From the NCBI RefSeq assembly GCF_024305245.1, contig NZ_JAMWYX010000007.1:108356-172355 (forward strand): a DNA stretch of 64,000 bases. The letters are read 5' to 3'. The notes beneath the pieces were generated by a model. The model was not told the DNA's origin. It searched no databases and was given only the letters and a program-made list of their open reading frames with translations. Every line of letters starts with the position of its first letter. Position 1 is the first letter of the stretch. This stretch comes from Erythrobacter sp. Its GTDB lineage: Bacteria > Pseudomonadota > Alphaproteobacteria > Sphingomonadales > Sphingomonadaceae. Positions 42,477 to 53,305 of the stretch are shown here, piece after piece. Made by a program: the position numbers and the translations under genes.

Positions 42477-43519
42477 GCGCCCGCCAACACTTTCGCGATG
42501 CCGCTGCCAAGCGCGTGCTGATCTTCGACGGCGCGTTCGGAACGCAGATCCAGAACCGCAAACTGAGCGAAGCCGATTACGCGGGCGATCTGGGCCTGCC
42601 TGCCGATCAGAAGGGTAATAACGACATTCTGGCGCTCACCCGGCCCGATGTGATTGCCGATATCACCCGCGCCTATCTGGATGCGGGATCGGATGTGGTC
42701 AGCACCAACACCTTCTCGGCCAATCGCATCAGTCAGGCCGATTACGCTGCCGAAGGTCTGGTGGCGGATATCAATATAGCCAGCGGCAAGATCGCGCGCG
42801 AGCTCGCCGATGAATATGCCGCGAAGGATGGCCGCCCGCGCTTCGTCGCAGGCGCGATCGGGCCGACCAACAAGACGCTGTCACTCAGCCCCGATGTTGA
42901 AGACCCTGGCTATCGCGAGATCGACTTCGATGAACTGGTCGCGGTCTACAATGAACAGGCCGCTGCCCTTGTCCAAGGGGGCGTGGACTTCATCCTGATC
43001 GAGACCGTGTTCGACACGCTCAACGCCAAGGCCGGGATCATGGCGGTCAAGCAGCTGGAGCGCGATCTTGGTCACGAGGTGCCGGTGATGATTTCAATGA
43101 CGCTCACCGACCTGTCGGGCCGCAACCTTTCGGGCCATACAGTTGAAGCCTTCTGGTACGCGGTGCGCCATGCCAAGCCGCTGACCATCGGGCTGAATTG
43201 CAGCTTCGGCGCCGAGCAGCTTCGCCCGCATGTGAAGGTGCTCTCGCAGATCGCCGATACGTTGCTGATGATCTACCCCAATGCCGGTCTGCCCAACGAA
43301 CTGGGCGAATATGACGAAGCGCCCGAGACAACCGCGGGGCTGGTCGCCGACTGGGCCGATCACGGGCAGGTCAATATCCTCGGCGGGTGCTGCGGATCGA
43401 CGCCGGAACACATCGCCGCGATTGCGCAGGCGGTGGCGAAGGCTGAGCCGCGTGCGGTGCCGCACCCCGAGCCTGCCATGCGGCTGGCGGGGCTGGAGCC
43501 GTTCACGGTGGCGGCCTGA
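42473..43519 (+). CDS. metH: Methionine synthase, homocysteine-binding part (split MetH, part 1)
   Basis: The 348-residue protein is the N-terminal zinc/homocysteine module of cobalamin-dependent MetH. It shows LIFDGAFGTQIQ at the start, the zinc cysteine in GLNCSFGAEQL, and the pair in GGCCGSTPEHI. The folate, cobalamin and activation modules are in the next gene. The frame ends cleanly and the next gene has its own start, so this is a natural two-gene MetH as seen in several alphaproteobacteria, not a frameshift. Confidence 0.93.
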   Translation: MSARQHFRDAAAKRVLIFDGAFGTQIQNRKLSEADYAGDLGLPADQKGNNDILALTRPDVIADITRAYLDAGSDVVSTNTFSANRISQADYAAEGLVADINIASGKIARELADEYAAKDGRPRFVAGAIGPTNKTLSLSPDVEDPGYREIDFDELVAVYNEQAAALVQGGVDFILIETVFDTLNAKAGIMAVKQLERDLGHEVPVMISMTLTDLSGRNLSGHTVEAFWYAVRHAKPLTIGLNCSFGAEQLRPHVKVLSQIADTLLMIYPNAGLPNELGEYDEAPETTAGLVADWADHGQVNILGGCCGSTPEHIAAIAQAVAKAEPRAVPHPEPAMRLAGLEPFTVAA

Positions 43520-43530
43520 CACACAAAAGC

Positions 43531-43621
43531 CCGTTCGTGCTGAGCTTGTCGAAGCACTGTCCTTCTTCAAGTGCACGTCCCGAATGAAAGTGCAGCCCTT
43601 CGACAAGCTCAGGGCGAACGG
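43531..43621. repeat. Paired REP-like inverted repeat between metH halves
   Basis: Two 27-base arms (43531-43557 and 43595-43621) are inverted copies matching at 23 of 27 positions. Each arm also folds alone: GTGCT/AGCAC closes the left arm and GCCCT/AGGGC the right, around a common CTGAGCTTGTCGAAG core. The differing bases are compensatory, which supports a real stem. The core is familiar to me from intergenic repeats of sphingomonads, but I cannot search for copies. It occupies most of the 120-base gap between the metH genes. Confidence 0.7.
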
Positions 43622-43639
43622 AAATTGAGAACTGAGATC

Positions 43640-46267
43640 GTGAACCAACCCTCCTCCTCGCGCTTCATCAACATCGGTGAACGCACCAACGTCACCGGCT
43701 CGGCCGCGTTCAAGAAACTGATCATGGCGGGCGATTACCCGGCTGCGGTCGAAGTCGCGCGCCAGCAGGTCGAAAACGGCGCGCAGGTGATCGACGTCAA
43801 CATGGACGAAGGGCTGCTCGATGCGGTCCACGCGATGACGACCTTCCTTAAACTGATCGCTGCCGAGCCGGACATTGCCCGCGTGCCGGTGATGATCGAT
43901 TCCTCGAAGTTCCACGTGATCGAAGCGGGCCTGAAATGCGTCAGCGGCAAGCCGATCGTCAATTCGATCAGCATGAAGGAGGGCGAAGAACAGTTCCTCG
44001 AACAGGCGCGCATCTGCATGGATTACGGCGCTGCCGTTGTCGTCATGGCGTTCGACGAGGTCGGGCAGGCGGACACCAAGCAGCGCAAGATCGAAATCTG
44101 CAAGCGCGCCTATGATCTGCTGGTGGCCGAGGGATTTCCGGCAGAAGATATCATCTTCGACCCCAATATCTTCGCGGTGGCGACCGGAATCGAGGAGCAT
44201 GACCGCTACGGCCTCGATTTCCTGGAGGCGGTTAAGGAAATCAAGGCGCAGTGCCCCCACGCCAAGACATCGGGCGGCCTCTCCAACCTCTCCTTCAGCT
44301 TCCGCGGCAATGAAGCCGTGCGCCGCGCGATGCACTCGGTGTTCCTGTATCACGCGATCCCGGCGGGCCTCGACATGGCGATCGTCAACGCAGGCCAACT
44401 GGACGTCTACGACCAGATCGACCCGACCTTGCGCGATGCCTGCGAGGACGTGATCCTCGCCCGCCGATCCGACGCCACCGAACGCCTGATCGACCTTGCC
44501 GAAAGCTACAAGGGCAAGAGCGTCGCCGATGAAAAGGCCGCCGAGGAATGGCGCGGCTGGCCGGTCGAACGCAGGCTCGAACACGCGCTGGTCAAGGGGA
44601 TCGACGCCTATGTGGTCGCAGATACCGAAGAAGCCCGCGCCGCCCGCGCTGCCAATGGCGGCCGCCCGATCGAGGTGATCGAAGGCCCGCTGATGGACGG
44701 CATGAACGTGGTCGGCGACCTGTTCGGCAGCGGCAAGATGTTCCTGCCGCAGGTGGTCAAATCCGCACGGGTGATGAAGAAGGCGGTCGCACACCTGATC
44801 CCCTTCATCGAGGCGGAGAAAGACCTCCTTCCTGAAGAAGAGCGCAAGGCCAAGGGCAAGATCATCATGGCGACGGTGAAGGGCGATGTGCACGACATCG
44901 GCAAGAACATCGTCGGCGTCGTGCTCCAGTGCAACGGCTATGACGTGATCGACCTGGGCGTGATGGTGCCCTGGCCGAAGATTCTCGCCAGTGCGAATGA
45001 CAACAAGGCCGACATGATCGGGCTGTCTGGCCTGATCACGCCCAGTCTCGACGAGATGGTCACCGTCGCTGAGGAGATGCAGCGCGCGGGCATGACCATG
45101 CCGCTGCTGATCGGCGGGGCGACCACGTCCAAGGTTCACACCGCTCTCAGGATCGATCCCGCCTACGAAGGTCCGGTGATCCACGTGCTTGACGCCAGCC
45201 GCGCTGTTGGGGTGGCATCGAAGCTGCTCTCCGACACCCAGCGCGATGAATATGTCGCGCAGATCGAGGACGAATATACCCACGTCCGCGATGCGCGCGC
45301 GGGCAAGTCGCAAAGCGTGCTGCTCAGCATCGACGATGCGCGGGCGAATTTCTACGACGCGTTCCTGTCGGACAAGCCTGCGCCGCCCGAACAGCCGGGG
45401 GTGCATGTGTTCCCCGACTGGTCATTGGAACACCTGCGCACCTTCATCGACTGGACGCCGTTCTTCCGTGCGTGGGAGTTGCACGGTAATTATCCCGCCA
45501 TCCTCACGGATGAAGTGGTGGGCGAAACCGCGACGCAATTGTTCGCCGATGCCAATGCGATGCTCGACCAGATCATCGCCGAGAAATGGCTGACCGCGCG
45601 CGGCGTGGCGGGGCTGTGGCCCTGTGCGCGTGACGGGGATGACGTCACCATCCATCTCGCCGAGCAGGAAGAGCACGTACGCCTCCCCTTCTTGCGGCAA
45701 CAGGTCAAGAAGTCGCGCGACCGGGCCAATATGTGCCTTGCCGATTTCATTGACCCCAACGGCGACTGGATCGGCGGCTTCGCGGTCGGCATCCACGGGA
45801 TCGACCCGCATTCGGCGCGGTTCCAGGCGGACAAGGACGACTATTCCGACATTCTCCTGAAGGCGCTGGCAGATCGCTTTGCCGAGGCTTTTGCAGAGGC
45901 GCTGCACCAGCACGTGCGCACCACGCTTTGGGGTTATGCGCCCGGCGAGCAGCTGACCAGCGAGGCGCTGATCAAGGAACAATATCGCGGCATCCGCCCG
46001 GCACCGGGATATCCTGCGTGCCCCGACCACAGCCTGAAGCCGATCCTGTTCGATCTGCTCGATGCGCCGAAGAATGTCGGCCTTACCCTGACCGAAAGTT
46101 TCGCGATGTGGCCGACGGCAGCGGTATCGGGCTTCTATTTCGGGCACCCCGAAAGCCAGTATTTCGGGGTCGCCCGCGTGGGCCGCGACCAGCTGGAGGA
46201 TTACGCAACGCGCCGCGGGGTCGATCTGGCGACGGCGGAACGCTGGCTCCGCCCGAATCTGGATTGA
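43640..46267 (+). CDS. metH: Methionine synthase, folate, cobalamin and activation modules (split MetH, part 2)
   Basis: The 875-residue protein begins with GTG 43640, close to the conserved [13 protein letters not shown] start of the pterin-binding module (to about 300). The cap and B12 domains follow, with the cobalamin-ligating [11 protein letters not shown] and [13 protein letters not shown], then [11 protein letters not shown]. The C-terminal AdoMet-binding activation domain contains [15 protein letters not shown]. It depends on the homocysteine-binding partner encoded just upstream. Cytoplasmic; requires cobalamin. Confidence 0.94.
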   Translation: MNQPSSSRFINIGERTNVTGSAAFKKLIMAGDYPAAVEVARQQVENGAQVIDVNMDEGLLDAVHAMTTFLKLIAAEPDIARVPVMIDSSKFHVIEAGLKCVSGKPIVNSISMKEGEEQFLEQARICMDYGAAVVVMAFDEVGQADTKQRKIEICKRAYDLLVAEGFPAEDIIFDPNIFAVATGIEEHDRYGLDFLEAVKEIKAQCPHAKTSGGLSNLSFSFRGNEAVRRAMHSVFLYHAIPAGLDMAIVNAGQLDVYDQIDPTLRDACEDVILARRSDATERLIDLAESYKGKSVADEKAAEEWRGWPVERRLEHALVKGIDAYVVADTEEARAARAANGGRPIEVIEGPLMDGMNVVGDLFGSGKMFLPQVVKSARVMKKAVAHLIPFIEAEKDLLPEEERKAKGKIIMATVKGDVHDIGKNIVGVVLQCNGYDVIDLGVMVPWPKILASANDNKADMIGLSGLITPSLDEMVTVAEEMQRAGMTMPLLIGGATTSKVHTALRIDPAYEGPVIHVLDASRAVGVASKLLSDTQRDEYVAQIEDEYTHVRDARAGKSQSVLLSIDDARANFYDAFLSDKPAPPEQPGVHVFPDWSLEHLRTFIDWTPFFRAWELHGNYPAILTDEVVGETATQLFADANAMLDQIIAEKWLTARGVAGLWPCARDGDDVTIHLAEQEEHVRLPFLRQQVKKSRDRANMCLADFIDPNGDWIGGFAVGIHGIDPHSARFQADKDDYSDILLKALADRFAEAFAEALHQHVRTTLWGYAPGEQLTSEALIKEQYRGIRPAPGYPACPDHSLKPILFDLLDAPKNVGLTLTESFAMWPTAAVSGFYFGHPESQYFGVARVGRDQLEDYATRRGVDLATAERWLRPNLD

Positions 46268-46290
46268 TTGTAAGCGGTTTGGCGGCGATT

Positions 46291-47508
46291 ATGCGCGCCA
46301 TGCTTCGCCATCTACTCGCAGCCTTAGCGCTGATCGCACCGTGTGCAGCCGTCGCTGCGCCGCCGCCCGCGACGGTCGTCATCGCGTTCGACAGCGAATC
46401 CAGCCGTTCGCTGATCGTCGAGGGGCTGGCGAACAAGGAAACCGGGCGTCCGGTCGAAGCCAATGATCCGGTGCGGATCGCAAGTATCTCCAAGCTGATC
46501 ATGGCGCTGACGGCGCTGCGACTGGTGGACGAAGGCAAGGTCGATCTGCACCGCGATGTTTCGGACTATCTCGGGTGGAAGCTGCGGTCACCCTTGCACC
46601 CCGATGCGCCGGTAACGCTTGCGCACCTGCTGTCGCACCGCGCGGGCCTTTCCGACAAGGCGGGCTACGTCATCCCGCTGGGAGAAAGCCTGGAAGCTAA
46701 ACTCGCCGATCCGGCCGCGTGGCGTGACACCGGCCCGTCGGGCGAGCCGGCGTTTGAATATGCCAATCTCGGCTCGCCCCTCGTGGCGACCGCGCTCGAA
46801 GCGGCATCGGGCGAGCGTTACGATCGGTTGGTCGAGCGGCTGGTGTTTGCGCCGCTGGCGGTGAAGGCTTGCATCAACTGGATCGGCTGCGGTGCCGACA
46901 TGCAGGCCCGCGCGGTGACGCTCTACCGCGACACGGGCGAAGTGGCGAAGGATGGACCAGCCGACCTTCCGCCGAACTGCACGATCCCGGTGGCAGAAGG
47001 GCAGGCCTGCGATCTGGAAAATTACGTCCCCGGCACCAATGCCTCTATCTTTTCGCCGCAGGGGGGCATCAGGATCGGAATGTTGGACCTCGCCAAGATC
47101 GGGCAGGCGTTCGATGAAGACCGTGCATTCTTCTCGGATCGTGCGAAACAAGGCTTCGACCTCGCGTGGAACACGAGTTTCCATCCCGGCCAGGAATTCT
47201 TCTGCATCTATGCCCTGCATCTTCAAATCATCGATTCGCCCCAAGCGCTGTGGGCGAACGCGGAGCAGCCCAAGCCTGCGACTTGCCGGGACGAGCTGTT
47301 CGGCGACGGCGAGGCAAGGGTGGGCCACTCTGGCGAAGCCTATGGCCTGCAATCGGGCCTGTGGTTCGACCTCGGCACCGGCCGGGGCTTTGCCTATTTC
47401 ACGACCGAAGTCCCGCCACCCGCAGGCGGCGAGGATACCGGCGGTTTCACGGCCCGCGAAAAGGCGCTGATGGCGCGGGCGCAGGCTATGGTGGCGGACG
47501 CGGACTAA
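46291..47508 (+). CDS. Exported serine hydrolase (beta-lactamase/class C family)
   Basis: The 405-residue protein has a signal peptide (ending AAVAAPP near 22) and a beta-lactamase-related fold. SxxK is seen as SISK (about 68-71), the tyrosine motif as YAN in FEYANLGS, and a KTG-equivalent as HSGEAYG near the C-terminus. Extra cysteines (CINWIGCGAD, CTIPVAEGQAC) may form disulfides. It starts 23 bases after metH but is functionally unrelated. Such proteins are D-amino peptidases, esterases or unknown hydrolases; a true beta-lactamase activity is not implied. Confidence 0.82.
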   Translation: MRAMLRHLLAALALIAPCAAVAAPPPATVVIAFDSESSRSLIVEGLANKETGRPVEANDPVRIASISKLIMALTALRLVDEGKVDLHRDVSDYLGWKLRSPLHPDAPVTLAHLLSHRAGLSDKAGYVIPLGESLEAKLADPAAWRDTGPSGEPAFEYANLGSPLVATALEAASGERYDRLVERLVFAPLAVKACINWIGCGADMQARAVTLYRDTGEVAKDGPADLPPNCTIPVAEGQACDLENYVPGTNASIFSPQGGIRIGMLDLAKIGQAFDEDRAFFSDRAKQGFDLAWNTSFHPGQEFFCIYALHLQIIDSPQALWANAEQPKPATCRDELFGDGEARVGHSGEAYGLQSGLWFDLGTGRGFAYFTTEVPPPAGGEDTGGFTAREKALMARAQAMVADAD

Positions 47509-48456
47509 GTGACCACCAGCACCCAAGCCCCGTGCAGCCCTGCGCTGCCACCCGGACGGCTGGTTGCGATCGGCGGACTGGTGCTGCTCGCTGCCTATAT
47601 CGTTATTTGGGCGCTGGTGCCCACCGAGCGCCAGCTGCTCGAGCAATTGTGGTTCCTCCCCGGCGTCGGCGTCGTCGGCGCGATCATCGCCAACACCTCC
47701 GGCACTGGCGGCGGGGTAGTGTTCATCCCCGTGTTCAACGCCTTGCGCGAACTGGGCGTGATGAGCCTTGCGCCGCTCGGCGTGGTGGGCGTGTCGATGG
47801 GCATCCAGAGTTTCGGCATGAGCATGGGGGCGCTGCGCTGGACCGACCGGCTCCTGCACCAGCCTGCGTCCGGCCCATTGGAAGCTCAAGTGCGGCTCGC
47901 AGACTTCGCTACGGTGGTGCTGGCGGTGCTGGCGCTGTCGCTGCCCGCGATGCTGGCGACCCAGCGGCTCACCGCTTTCGATCAGCAGGATGTACTTTAT
48001 GCCTACAAGGCGTTCTCGATCCTGCTGGGCTGCGCGCTGATCGCCGCGACCTGGACGATCAACGCTGCCCGCCCCGAACGGGTGCGACTGGCGCGGATTG
48101 ACCTGATCGTACTGCTGGCGCTGGCAATCCCCGGCGGCGTGCTGACCGCGCTGTTTTCGGTCGGAGTGGGCGAGTTGGTCGCGCTCTACCTGTTCATCCG
48201 CCACTATCCGGTGTTGCTGTGCACGGGTGCGGCCTGCGTAATCTCGGCGGTGAGCTGCATTTCCGGCACCGTCTGGCATATCGGCGCCGGCACCATCCAG
48301 TGGGAGGTAGTGCTGCTCGCCGGCCCGGCGGCGGCGCTCGGCGGCTTCCTCGCCCGCCCGATCGCGTTGTGGCTGGGGGCAAAGCGATTGAAGACGCTGG
48401 ATGGCAGCTGGATCGTGCTGTCGGCCGTTTATTTGCTGTGGCTCAACGCGAAATAG
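47509..48456 (+). CDS. TauE/SafE-family sulfite exporter-like permease
   Basis: The 315-residue inner-membrane protein has about eight helices and the TauE/SafE signature ANTSGTGGGVVFIPVFNAL near residues 63-81, with a second GALxLxG-like half around VGVGELVALYLF. The start is GTG 47509, directly after the preceding stop. The family moves sulfur-containing or other organic anions; the substrate here is unknown. Confidence 0.85.
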   Translation: MTTSTQAPCSPALPPGRLVAIGGLVLLAAYIVIWALVPTERQLLEQLWFLPGVGVVGAIIANTSGTGGGVVFIPVFNALRELGVMSLAPLGVVGVSMGIQSFGMSMGALRWTDRLLHQPASGPLEAQVRLADFATVVLAVLALSLPAMLATQRLTAFDQQDVLYAYKAFSILLGCALIAATWTINAARPERVRLARIDLIVLLALAIPGGVLTALFSVGVGELVALYLFIRHYPVLLCTGAACVISAVSCISGTVWHIGAGTIQWEVVLLAGPAAALGGFLARPIALWLGAKRLKTLDGSWIVLSAVYLLWLNAK

Positions 48457-48540
48457 CGGTGTGGCCCGATTGACGCGGTGCAGCATTTCGCGCAGTGCTG
48501 ATGCGTCTTCCGCGCGCGAAGTGATTCTTGCGCGGGCAGG

Positions 48541-48740
48541 CGAGCGGGAGAGCCCGATGCCCCTTTGACGGGGGGCAAAGGCGCCGAAGGAGCAACCGCC
48601 CCGGAAACTCTCAGGCCAACGGACCGCTCGGCTGCATGACACTCTGGAAAGCGTCCCGGATGAATGTCCGGGGCCACCGAAGGGGAGGTGCTGCGCCACA
48701 CTGGCGGTTGCACCGAAGCTCTCAGGTTCACCCGACAGAG
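48541..48740 (+). ncRNA. Tandem glycine riboswitch
   Basis: Two glycine aptamers stand in a row. The first is closed by P1 CGAGCGG (48541-48547) with CCGCTCG (48624-48630), and contains GGGAGAG, GCCGAAGGAGCAA and AACTCTCAGGCCAA. The second is closed by CTCTG (48642-48646) with CAGAG (48736-48740), and contains CACCGAAGGGG and AGCTCTCAGGTTCA. These are the known glycine-riboswitch core elements. It lies 72 bases upstream of gcvT and should turn the glycine cleavage operon on when glycine is bound. Confidence 0.93.
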
Positions 48741-48774
48741 GGGGCAGGATCGTGGCGGTGCTTGCAAAAGCGTC

Positions 48775-48798
48775 GTCGGACTGCCGACTTTCTGTTTT
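48775..48798 (+). terminator. Possible expression-platform terminator of glycine riboswitch
   Basis: GTCGG-ACTG-CCGAC (48775-48788) is followed by TTTCTGTTTT. A 5-bp stem with a U-rich tail between aptamer 2 and the gcvT start fits a ligand-controlled transcription terminator. The stem is short, so control at translation is also possible. Confidence 0.4.
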
Positions 48799-48812
48799 CG
48801 GGATGAATCCAA

Positions 48813-49952
48813 GTGACCGACCACGACAACGACGAAACGCTCGAAGACCTGCCGCTTGACGCGCTGCCGCTTGATGCCTGGCACCGCGCGCGGGGTGCGC
48901 GAATGGTGCCGTTCGCGGGCTATGAAATGCCGATTCAGTATGAGGGCATCGTCGCCGAGCACAACTGGACGCGTGAGAGTGCAGGGCTATTCGATGTGTC
49001 GCATATGGGGCAGCTGCTGCTGTCGGGGCCGGGGTTGGACGCGGCGGTCGAGGCGGTGCTGCCGATCGACCTGTCCACCCTGAAGCTTGGTCAACAACGC
49101 TACTCGCTGCTGCTGGACGATGATGGCGGCGTGCTGGACGACCTGATGGTCTCCCGCTGGCCCGATGCGTTGTATCTGGTGGTGAACGGCGCGACCAAGT
49201 GGGATGACATGGGTACGCTGCGTGAAGCGCTGCCCGATGACATCACGCTGAACTATCTCGATGATCGCGCGCTGCTGGCCTTGCAGGGCCCCAAGGCCGC
49301 CGAGGCGCTGGCGCGCCATGCGACCGGCGAATATCCGCTGTCAGCGCTTACCTTCATGCGGTTCGGGCGTTTCCGGATTGCAGGCCATGACGTCACCATC
49401 GCGCGGGCAGGCTACACCGGCGAGGACGGTTTCGAAATCTTGCTCCCTGCCGATGCCGCAGCCGAGATCGCCGATCTGCTGTGTGCCGAGCCGGAAGTGC
49501 AGCCGATCGGCTTGGGTGCGCGCGATTCGCTGCGGCTGGAGGCGGGTTTGCCGCTGTATGGCCATGACATGTCGCCCGAGGTCAGCCCCATCGAAGCGGG
49601 CCTGATCTTCGGCATCAACAAGCGCCGCCGCACGGAAGGCGGCTTCCCCGGCGCAGACCGCATCATCCGTGAGATCAATGAAGGCACGGCCCGCAAGTGG
49701 GTCGGCCTCAAGCTCGAAGGCCGCCTGCCCGCCCGCGAGGGGGCCGAGGTGTTCTCAGGCGCAGACCCGGTCGGAACGGTCACCAGCGGCGGCTTCTCGC
49801 CCACCTTGGGCGCGCCGATCGCGATGGCCTACGTCGCCGCCGCCCATGCCGCGCCCGGCACCGCACTCGACGTCGAAGTCCGCGGCAAACGCCTCGCCGC
49901 CACTGTCACCCCCACACCATTTGTCCCCCACCGCTATTACCGAGGGAGCTGA
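48813..49952 (+). CDS. gcvT: Aminomethyltransferase (glycine cleavage T-protein)
   Basis: The 379-residue T-protein moves the aminomethyl carbon from H-protein to THF. It shows [24 protein letters not shown], the [18 protein letters not shown] block and the C-terminal barrel [21 protein letters not shown] (read in parts). GTG 48813 is used; it adds a short acidic N-terminal extension ([14 protein letters not shown]). It is the first gene after the glycine riboswitch. Confidence 0.94.
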   Translation: MTDHDNDETLEDLPLDALPLDAWHRARGARMVPFAGYEMPIQYEGIVAEHNWTRESAGLFDVSHMGQLLLSGPGLDAAVEAVLPIDLSTLKLGQQRYSLLLDDDGGVLDDLMVSRWPDALYLVVNGATKWDDMGTLREALPDDITLNYLDDRALLALQGPKAAEALARHATGEYPLSALTFMRFGRFRIAGHDVTIARAGYTGEDGFEILLPADAAAEIADLLCAEPEVQPIGLGARDSLRLEAGLPLYGHDMSPEVSPIEAGLIFGINKRRRTEGGFPGADRIIREINEGTARKWVGLKLEGRLPAREGAEVFSGADPVGTVTSGGFSPTLGAPIAMAYVAAAHAAPGTALDVEVRGKRLAATVTPTPFVPHRYYRGS

Positions 49953-49956
49953 ACCG

Positions 49957-50328
49957 ATGACCCGTTATTTCACCGATGAACACGAATGGATCGACGTCGA
50001 CGGCGATGTCGCGACAGTCGGCATCACCGACTACGCGCAGAGCCAGTTGGGCGACATCGTCTTCGTCGAACTGCCCGCCGTCGGCACAAGCGTCGAGAAG
50101 GGCAAGGATGCCGCCGTGGTCGAAAGCGTCAAGGCTGCGTCGGACGTTTACGCACCGATCACCGGCGAAGTGACCGAAGTGAACCCCGCGCTCGAAGAAG
50201 ACCCCGCACTGGTCAATTCCGCGCCCGAGGGTGACGGCTGGTTCTTCAAGATGACCATCGGCGATAGCGGCCAGCTCGAAGGATTGATGGACGCCGCCGC
50301 ATACAAGGACTTCGTCGCCTCGCTGTAA
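49957..50328 (+). CDS. gcvH: Glycine cleavage H-protein
   Basis: The 123-residue lipoyl carrier shuttles the aminomethyl group. It starts at ATG 49957, four bases after gcvT, with GAGGGAGC upstream. The lipoyl lysine is in [19 protein letters not shown] (about Lys60). Length and motif are standard. Confidence 0.96.
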   Translation: MTRYFTDEHEWIDVDGDVATVGITDYAQSQLGDIVFVELPAVGTSVEKGKDAAVVESVKAASDVYAPITGEVTEVNPALEEDPALVNSAPEGDGWFFKMTIGDSGQLEGLMDAAAYKDFVASL

Positions 50329-50374
50329 GGCGCAAGGCCACTTTCTTCCTCTCCAATCGTCAGGCCGATAACCC

Positions 50375-51751
50375 ATGCGTTACCTTCCTCTCACCGATAC
50401 AGACCGCGCGGCGATGCTCGAAACAATCGGCGCTGCAACGGTCGATGATCTGTTCGTCGACGTGCCCGAAGTCGCCCGGCTCGACGGGCCGATCCGCGAC
50501 CTGCCGATGCACGCGAGCGAGATGGCGGTCGAACGCCACATGAAAAAGCTGGCGGCAAAGAACCTGGTGGCGGGCGAAGTGCCGTTCTTCCTCGGCGCAG
50601 GCGCATACCGGCACCACGTTCCGGCGAGCGTCGACACGATCATCCAGCGCGGCGAGTTCCTGACGGCCTACACGCCCTATCAGCCGGAAATCGCGCAGGG
50701 CACGCTGCAGATGCTGTTCGAGTTCCAGACGCAGGTCGCGCGGCTGTATGGCTGCGCGGTGGCCAATGCCTCGCTGTATGATGGCTCGACCGCGTGCTGG
50801 GAGGCGGTGGCGATGGCGACCCGCGTCACCCGCCGCAAGCGCGCAGTGCTGTCGGGCGCGCTGCACCCGCATTATGCCGAAGTGGTCAGGACCATGGCGA
50901 GTTTCACCGGCGACGAAATCGCCGATGCGCAGCCGGCCATCACCGCCGAGCCCGATCTCGATGGCCTGATGGCCCGGATCGATGACGAGACCGCCTGCGT
51001 GGTGGTGCAATATCCCGACATTCTCGGCCGGATCAGCGATCTGACCCCGGTGGCCGAAGCTGCCCACGCCAAGGGCGCGCTGCTGGTGGTGGTCAATACC
51101 GAACCCGTAGCGCTCGGCGCGATCCGTTCGCCGGGCGAGATGGGCGCGGATATCGTCGTGGGAGAAGGCCAGTCGCTGGGCGTCGGGCTGCAATTCGGCG
51201 GGCCGTATCTCGGCCTGTTCGCGGTGCGCGATCCCAAGCATGTGCGCCAGATGCCGGGCCGCCTGTGCGGCGAGACCACGGATGCGGAGGGGAAACGCGG
51301 CTTTGTGCTGACGCTGTCCACCCGCGAACAGCACATCCGCCGCGAGAAGGCGACGAGCAACATCTGCACCAATTCGGGCCTGTGCGCGCTGGCCTTTACC
51401 GTCCACATGACGCTGCTGGGCGAACGCGGCCTGCGCGAGTTGGCGGCGGAAAACCACCGGCTTGCCTGCCTTGCTGCCGACCGGCTGGCCAAGGTGCCCG
51501 GGGTAAAGGTGCTCAACACCGCCTTCTTCAACGAATTCACGCTGATCCTCGAAGGCAAGCCCGCGCGCGAGATCGTGCGCGATCTGGCGGATCGCGGCGT
51601 ACTGGGCGGGGTATCGCTGGGCAGGCTCTACCCCGGCGTGGCCGCGCTCGAACACGCGTTGCTGGTCGCCGTGACCGAAACCGCGACCCAAGAGGATATC
51701 GAGGCGCTCGCCCGCGAACTTGAAGCCAGCATCAAGGAGTCCGTAGCATGA
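50375..51751 (+). CDS. gcvPA: Glycine dehydrogenase (decarboxylating) subunit 1
   Basis: The 458-residue alpha subunit of the two-subunit P-protein begins [15 protein letters not shown] and carries [36 protein letters not shown] and the [14 protein letters not shown] block. The PLP lysine lies in the second subunit. It lies 46 bases after gcvH and overlaps gcvPB by 4 bases. In bacteria with split P-protein both subunits form the decarboxylase. Confidence 0.95.
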   Translation: MRYLPLTDTDRAAMLETIGAATVDDLFVDVPEVARLDGPIRDLPMHASEMAVERHMKKLAAKNLVAGEVPFFLGAGAYRHHVPASVDTIIQRGEFLTAYTPYQPEIAQGTLQMLFEFQTQVARLYGCAVANASLYDGSTACWEAVAMATRVTRRKRAVLSGALHPHYAEVVRTMASFTGDEIADAQPAITAEPDLDGLMARIDDETACVVVQYPDILGRISDLTPVAEAAHAKGALLVVVNTEPVALGAIRSPGEMGADIVVGEGQSLGVGLQFGGPYLGLFAVRDPKHVRQMPGRLCGETTDAEGKRGFVLTLSTREQHIRREKATSNICTNSGLCALAFTVHMTLLGERGLRELAAENHRLACLAADRLAKVPGVKVLNTAFFNEFTLILEGKPAREIVRDLADRGVLGGVSLGRLYPGVAALEHALLVAVTETATQEDIEALARELEASIKESVA

Positions 51752-53304
51752 ACGCCCCCAACCAATCCGGCTGGAAGCCCGCTATGATCGCCTCCGAAGA
51801 CGGGATGCATAACGGCCCCGCCACCACCACCGGCAACCGCGCGCTGATGCTGGAAGAACCGCTGTTGTTCGAAATCGGTCGCAGCGATGTGACCGGGGTC
51901 GATCTGCCGCCGGTTGACGCGGATGCGCCGACCCGCCTTGGCGCGCTCGGGCGCAGCGAAGCGATCGGCCTCGTCGGCTTGACCGAACCGGAAACGGTAC
52001 GCCACTATACGCGCCTGAGCCGCCAGAACTACGGAATCGACTTGGGCTTCTTCCCACTCGGCAGCTGCACCATGAAGCACAATCCTCGCCTGAACGAGAA
52101 GGTCGCGCGCCTGCCGGGGTTTGCCGATGTCCACCCGCTCAGCCCGCAGAACGCGGTGCAGGGCGCGCTGGACGTGATCCACCAGCTGGGCGGTTGGCTG
52201 TGCACGCTGACCGGCATGCCCGCCGTCGCGATGAGCCCGAAGGCCGGCGCGCACGGCGAACTCTGCGGTATCCTCGCGATCCGCGCCGCCCACGAGGCGC
52301 GCGGCGATGCGCGTGAAGTGGTGCTGGTGCCCGAAAGTGCCCACGGCACCAACCCCGCCACCGCCGCCTTCGCCAATTACCGGGTCGAGGATATTCCCGC
52401 GACGCCCGAAGGCCGGGTCGATGTGGCGGCGCTGAAGGCGCGGCTGGGCCCCGACGTGGCGGCGGTGATGATCACCAATCCCAACACCTGCGGGTTGTTC
52501 GAAAAGGACTTCCGCGAAATCGCCGATGCGGTCCACGCGGCGGGCGGTTACGTCTATTGCGACGGGGCGAACTTCAACGCCATCGTCGGCAAGGTGCGCC
52601 CGGGCGACCTCGGCGTCGATGCCATGCACATCAACCTGCACAAGACCTTCTCCACCCCGCATGGCGGCGGCGGGCCGGGTTCGGGGCCGGTGGTGCTGTC
52701 GGAAGCGCTCGCGCCCTATGCCCCGCTGCCATTCGTGCGCCAGCAGACCGACGGTACGTTCTATCTCGTCGAGGAGGAAAACCGCGAGGAGCGCGGCCCC
52801 AGCTTCGGGCGCATGACTGCGTTTCATGGCCAGATGGGCATGTTCACCCGCGCGCTCACCTATATGCTCAGCCACGGCGCGGACGGGCTGAAGCAGGTGG
52901 CCGAGGATGCGGTGCTCAACGCCAATTACATCCTGCGCAGCATGGAGGACATTCTCCACGCGCCCTTCGCAGGCTCCGGCCCGTGCATGCATGAGGCGCT
53001 GTTCGGCGACAAGGATTTCACCGGCGGCCTCTCTACGCTCGACGTGGCGAAAGGCCTGATCGACGAGGGCTATCACCCGATGACGGTGTATTTCCCGCTG
53101 GTGGTGCACGGCGCGATGCTGGTCGAACCGACCGAGACCGAGAGCAAGGCCACCATCGACCAGTTCATCACCGCATTTCGCGCCGTGGTGGAACGCGCTC
53201 TGGCAGGCGACGAGGCATTGAAGCAGGCGCCCTATTATGCGCCCCGCCGCAGGCTCGATGAAACGGCAGCGGCCAGAAAGCCCAAGTTGGCGTTCGAGGG
53301 GTGA
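51748..53304 (+). CDS. gcvPB: Glycine dehydrogenase (decarboxylating) subunit 2
   Basis: The 518-residue beta subunit binds PLP at the lysine in [19 protein letters not shown]. Other blocks are [34 protein letters not shown] and [14 protein letters not shown]. It overlaps gcvPA by 4 bases and ends the operon 2 bases before the convergent flippase gene. The fourth protein of the system, lipoamide dehydrogenase (L), is not encoded here. Confidence 0.95.
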   Translation: MNAPNQSGWKPAMIASEDGMHNGPATTTGNRALMLEEPLLFEIGRSDVTGVDLPPVDADAPTRLGALGRSEAIGLVGLTEPETVRHYTRLSRQNYGIDLGFFPLGSCTMKHNPRLNEKVARLPGFADVHPLSPQNAVQGALDVIHQLGGWLCTLTGMPAVAMSPKAGAHGELCGILAIRAAHEARGDAREVVLVPESAHGTNPATAAFANYRVEDIPATPEGRVDVAALKARLGPDVAAVMITNPNTCGLFEKDFREIADAVHAAGGYVYCDGANFNAIVGKVRPGDLGVDAMHINLHKTFSTPHGGGGPGSGPVVLSEALAPYAPLPFVRQQTDGTFYLVEEENREERGPSFGRMTAFHGQMGMFTRALTYMLSHGADGLKQVAEDAVLNANYILRSMEDILHAPFAGSGPCMHEALFGDKDFTGGLSTLDVAKGLIDEGYHPMTVYFPLVVHGAMLVEPTETESKATIDQFITAFRAVVERALAGDEALKQAPYYAPRRRLDETAAARKPKLAFEG

Positions 53305-53305
53305 T

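Noticed and set aside
42473..46267. Two metH frames that could be one gene broken by a frameshift
   Set aside because: The two frames end and start at natural domain borders, about 120 bases apart, each with its own start. Two-gene MetH is known in alphaproteobacteria.
31689..48474. A shared 13-base string TGGCCCGATTGAC before bciA (31689) and before the glycine riboswitch (48462)
   Set aside because: It contains a TTGAC -35-like core, but a 13-base match between two places in 64 kb of GC-rich DNA is expected several times by chance, and no matching -10 box follows at a constant distance.
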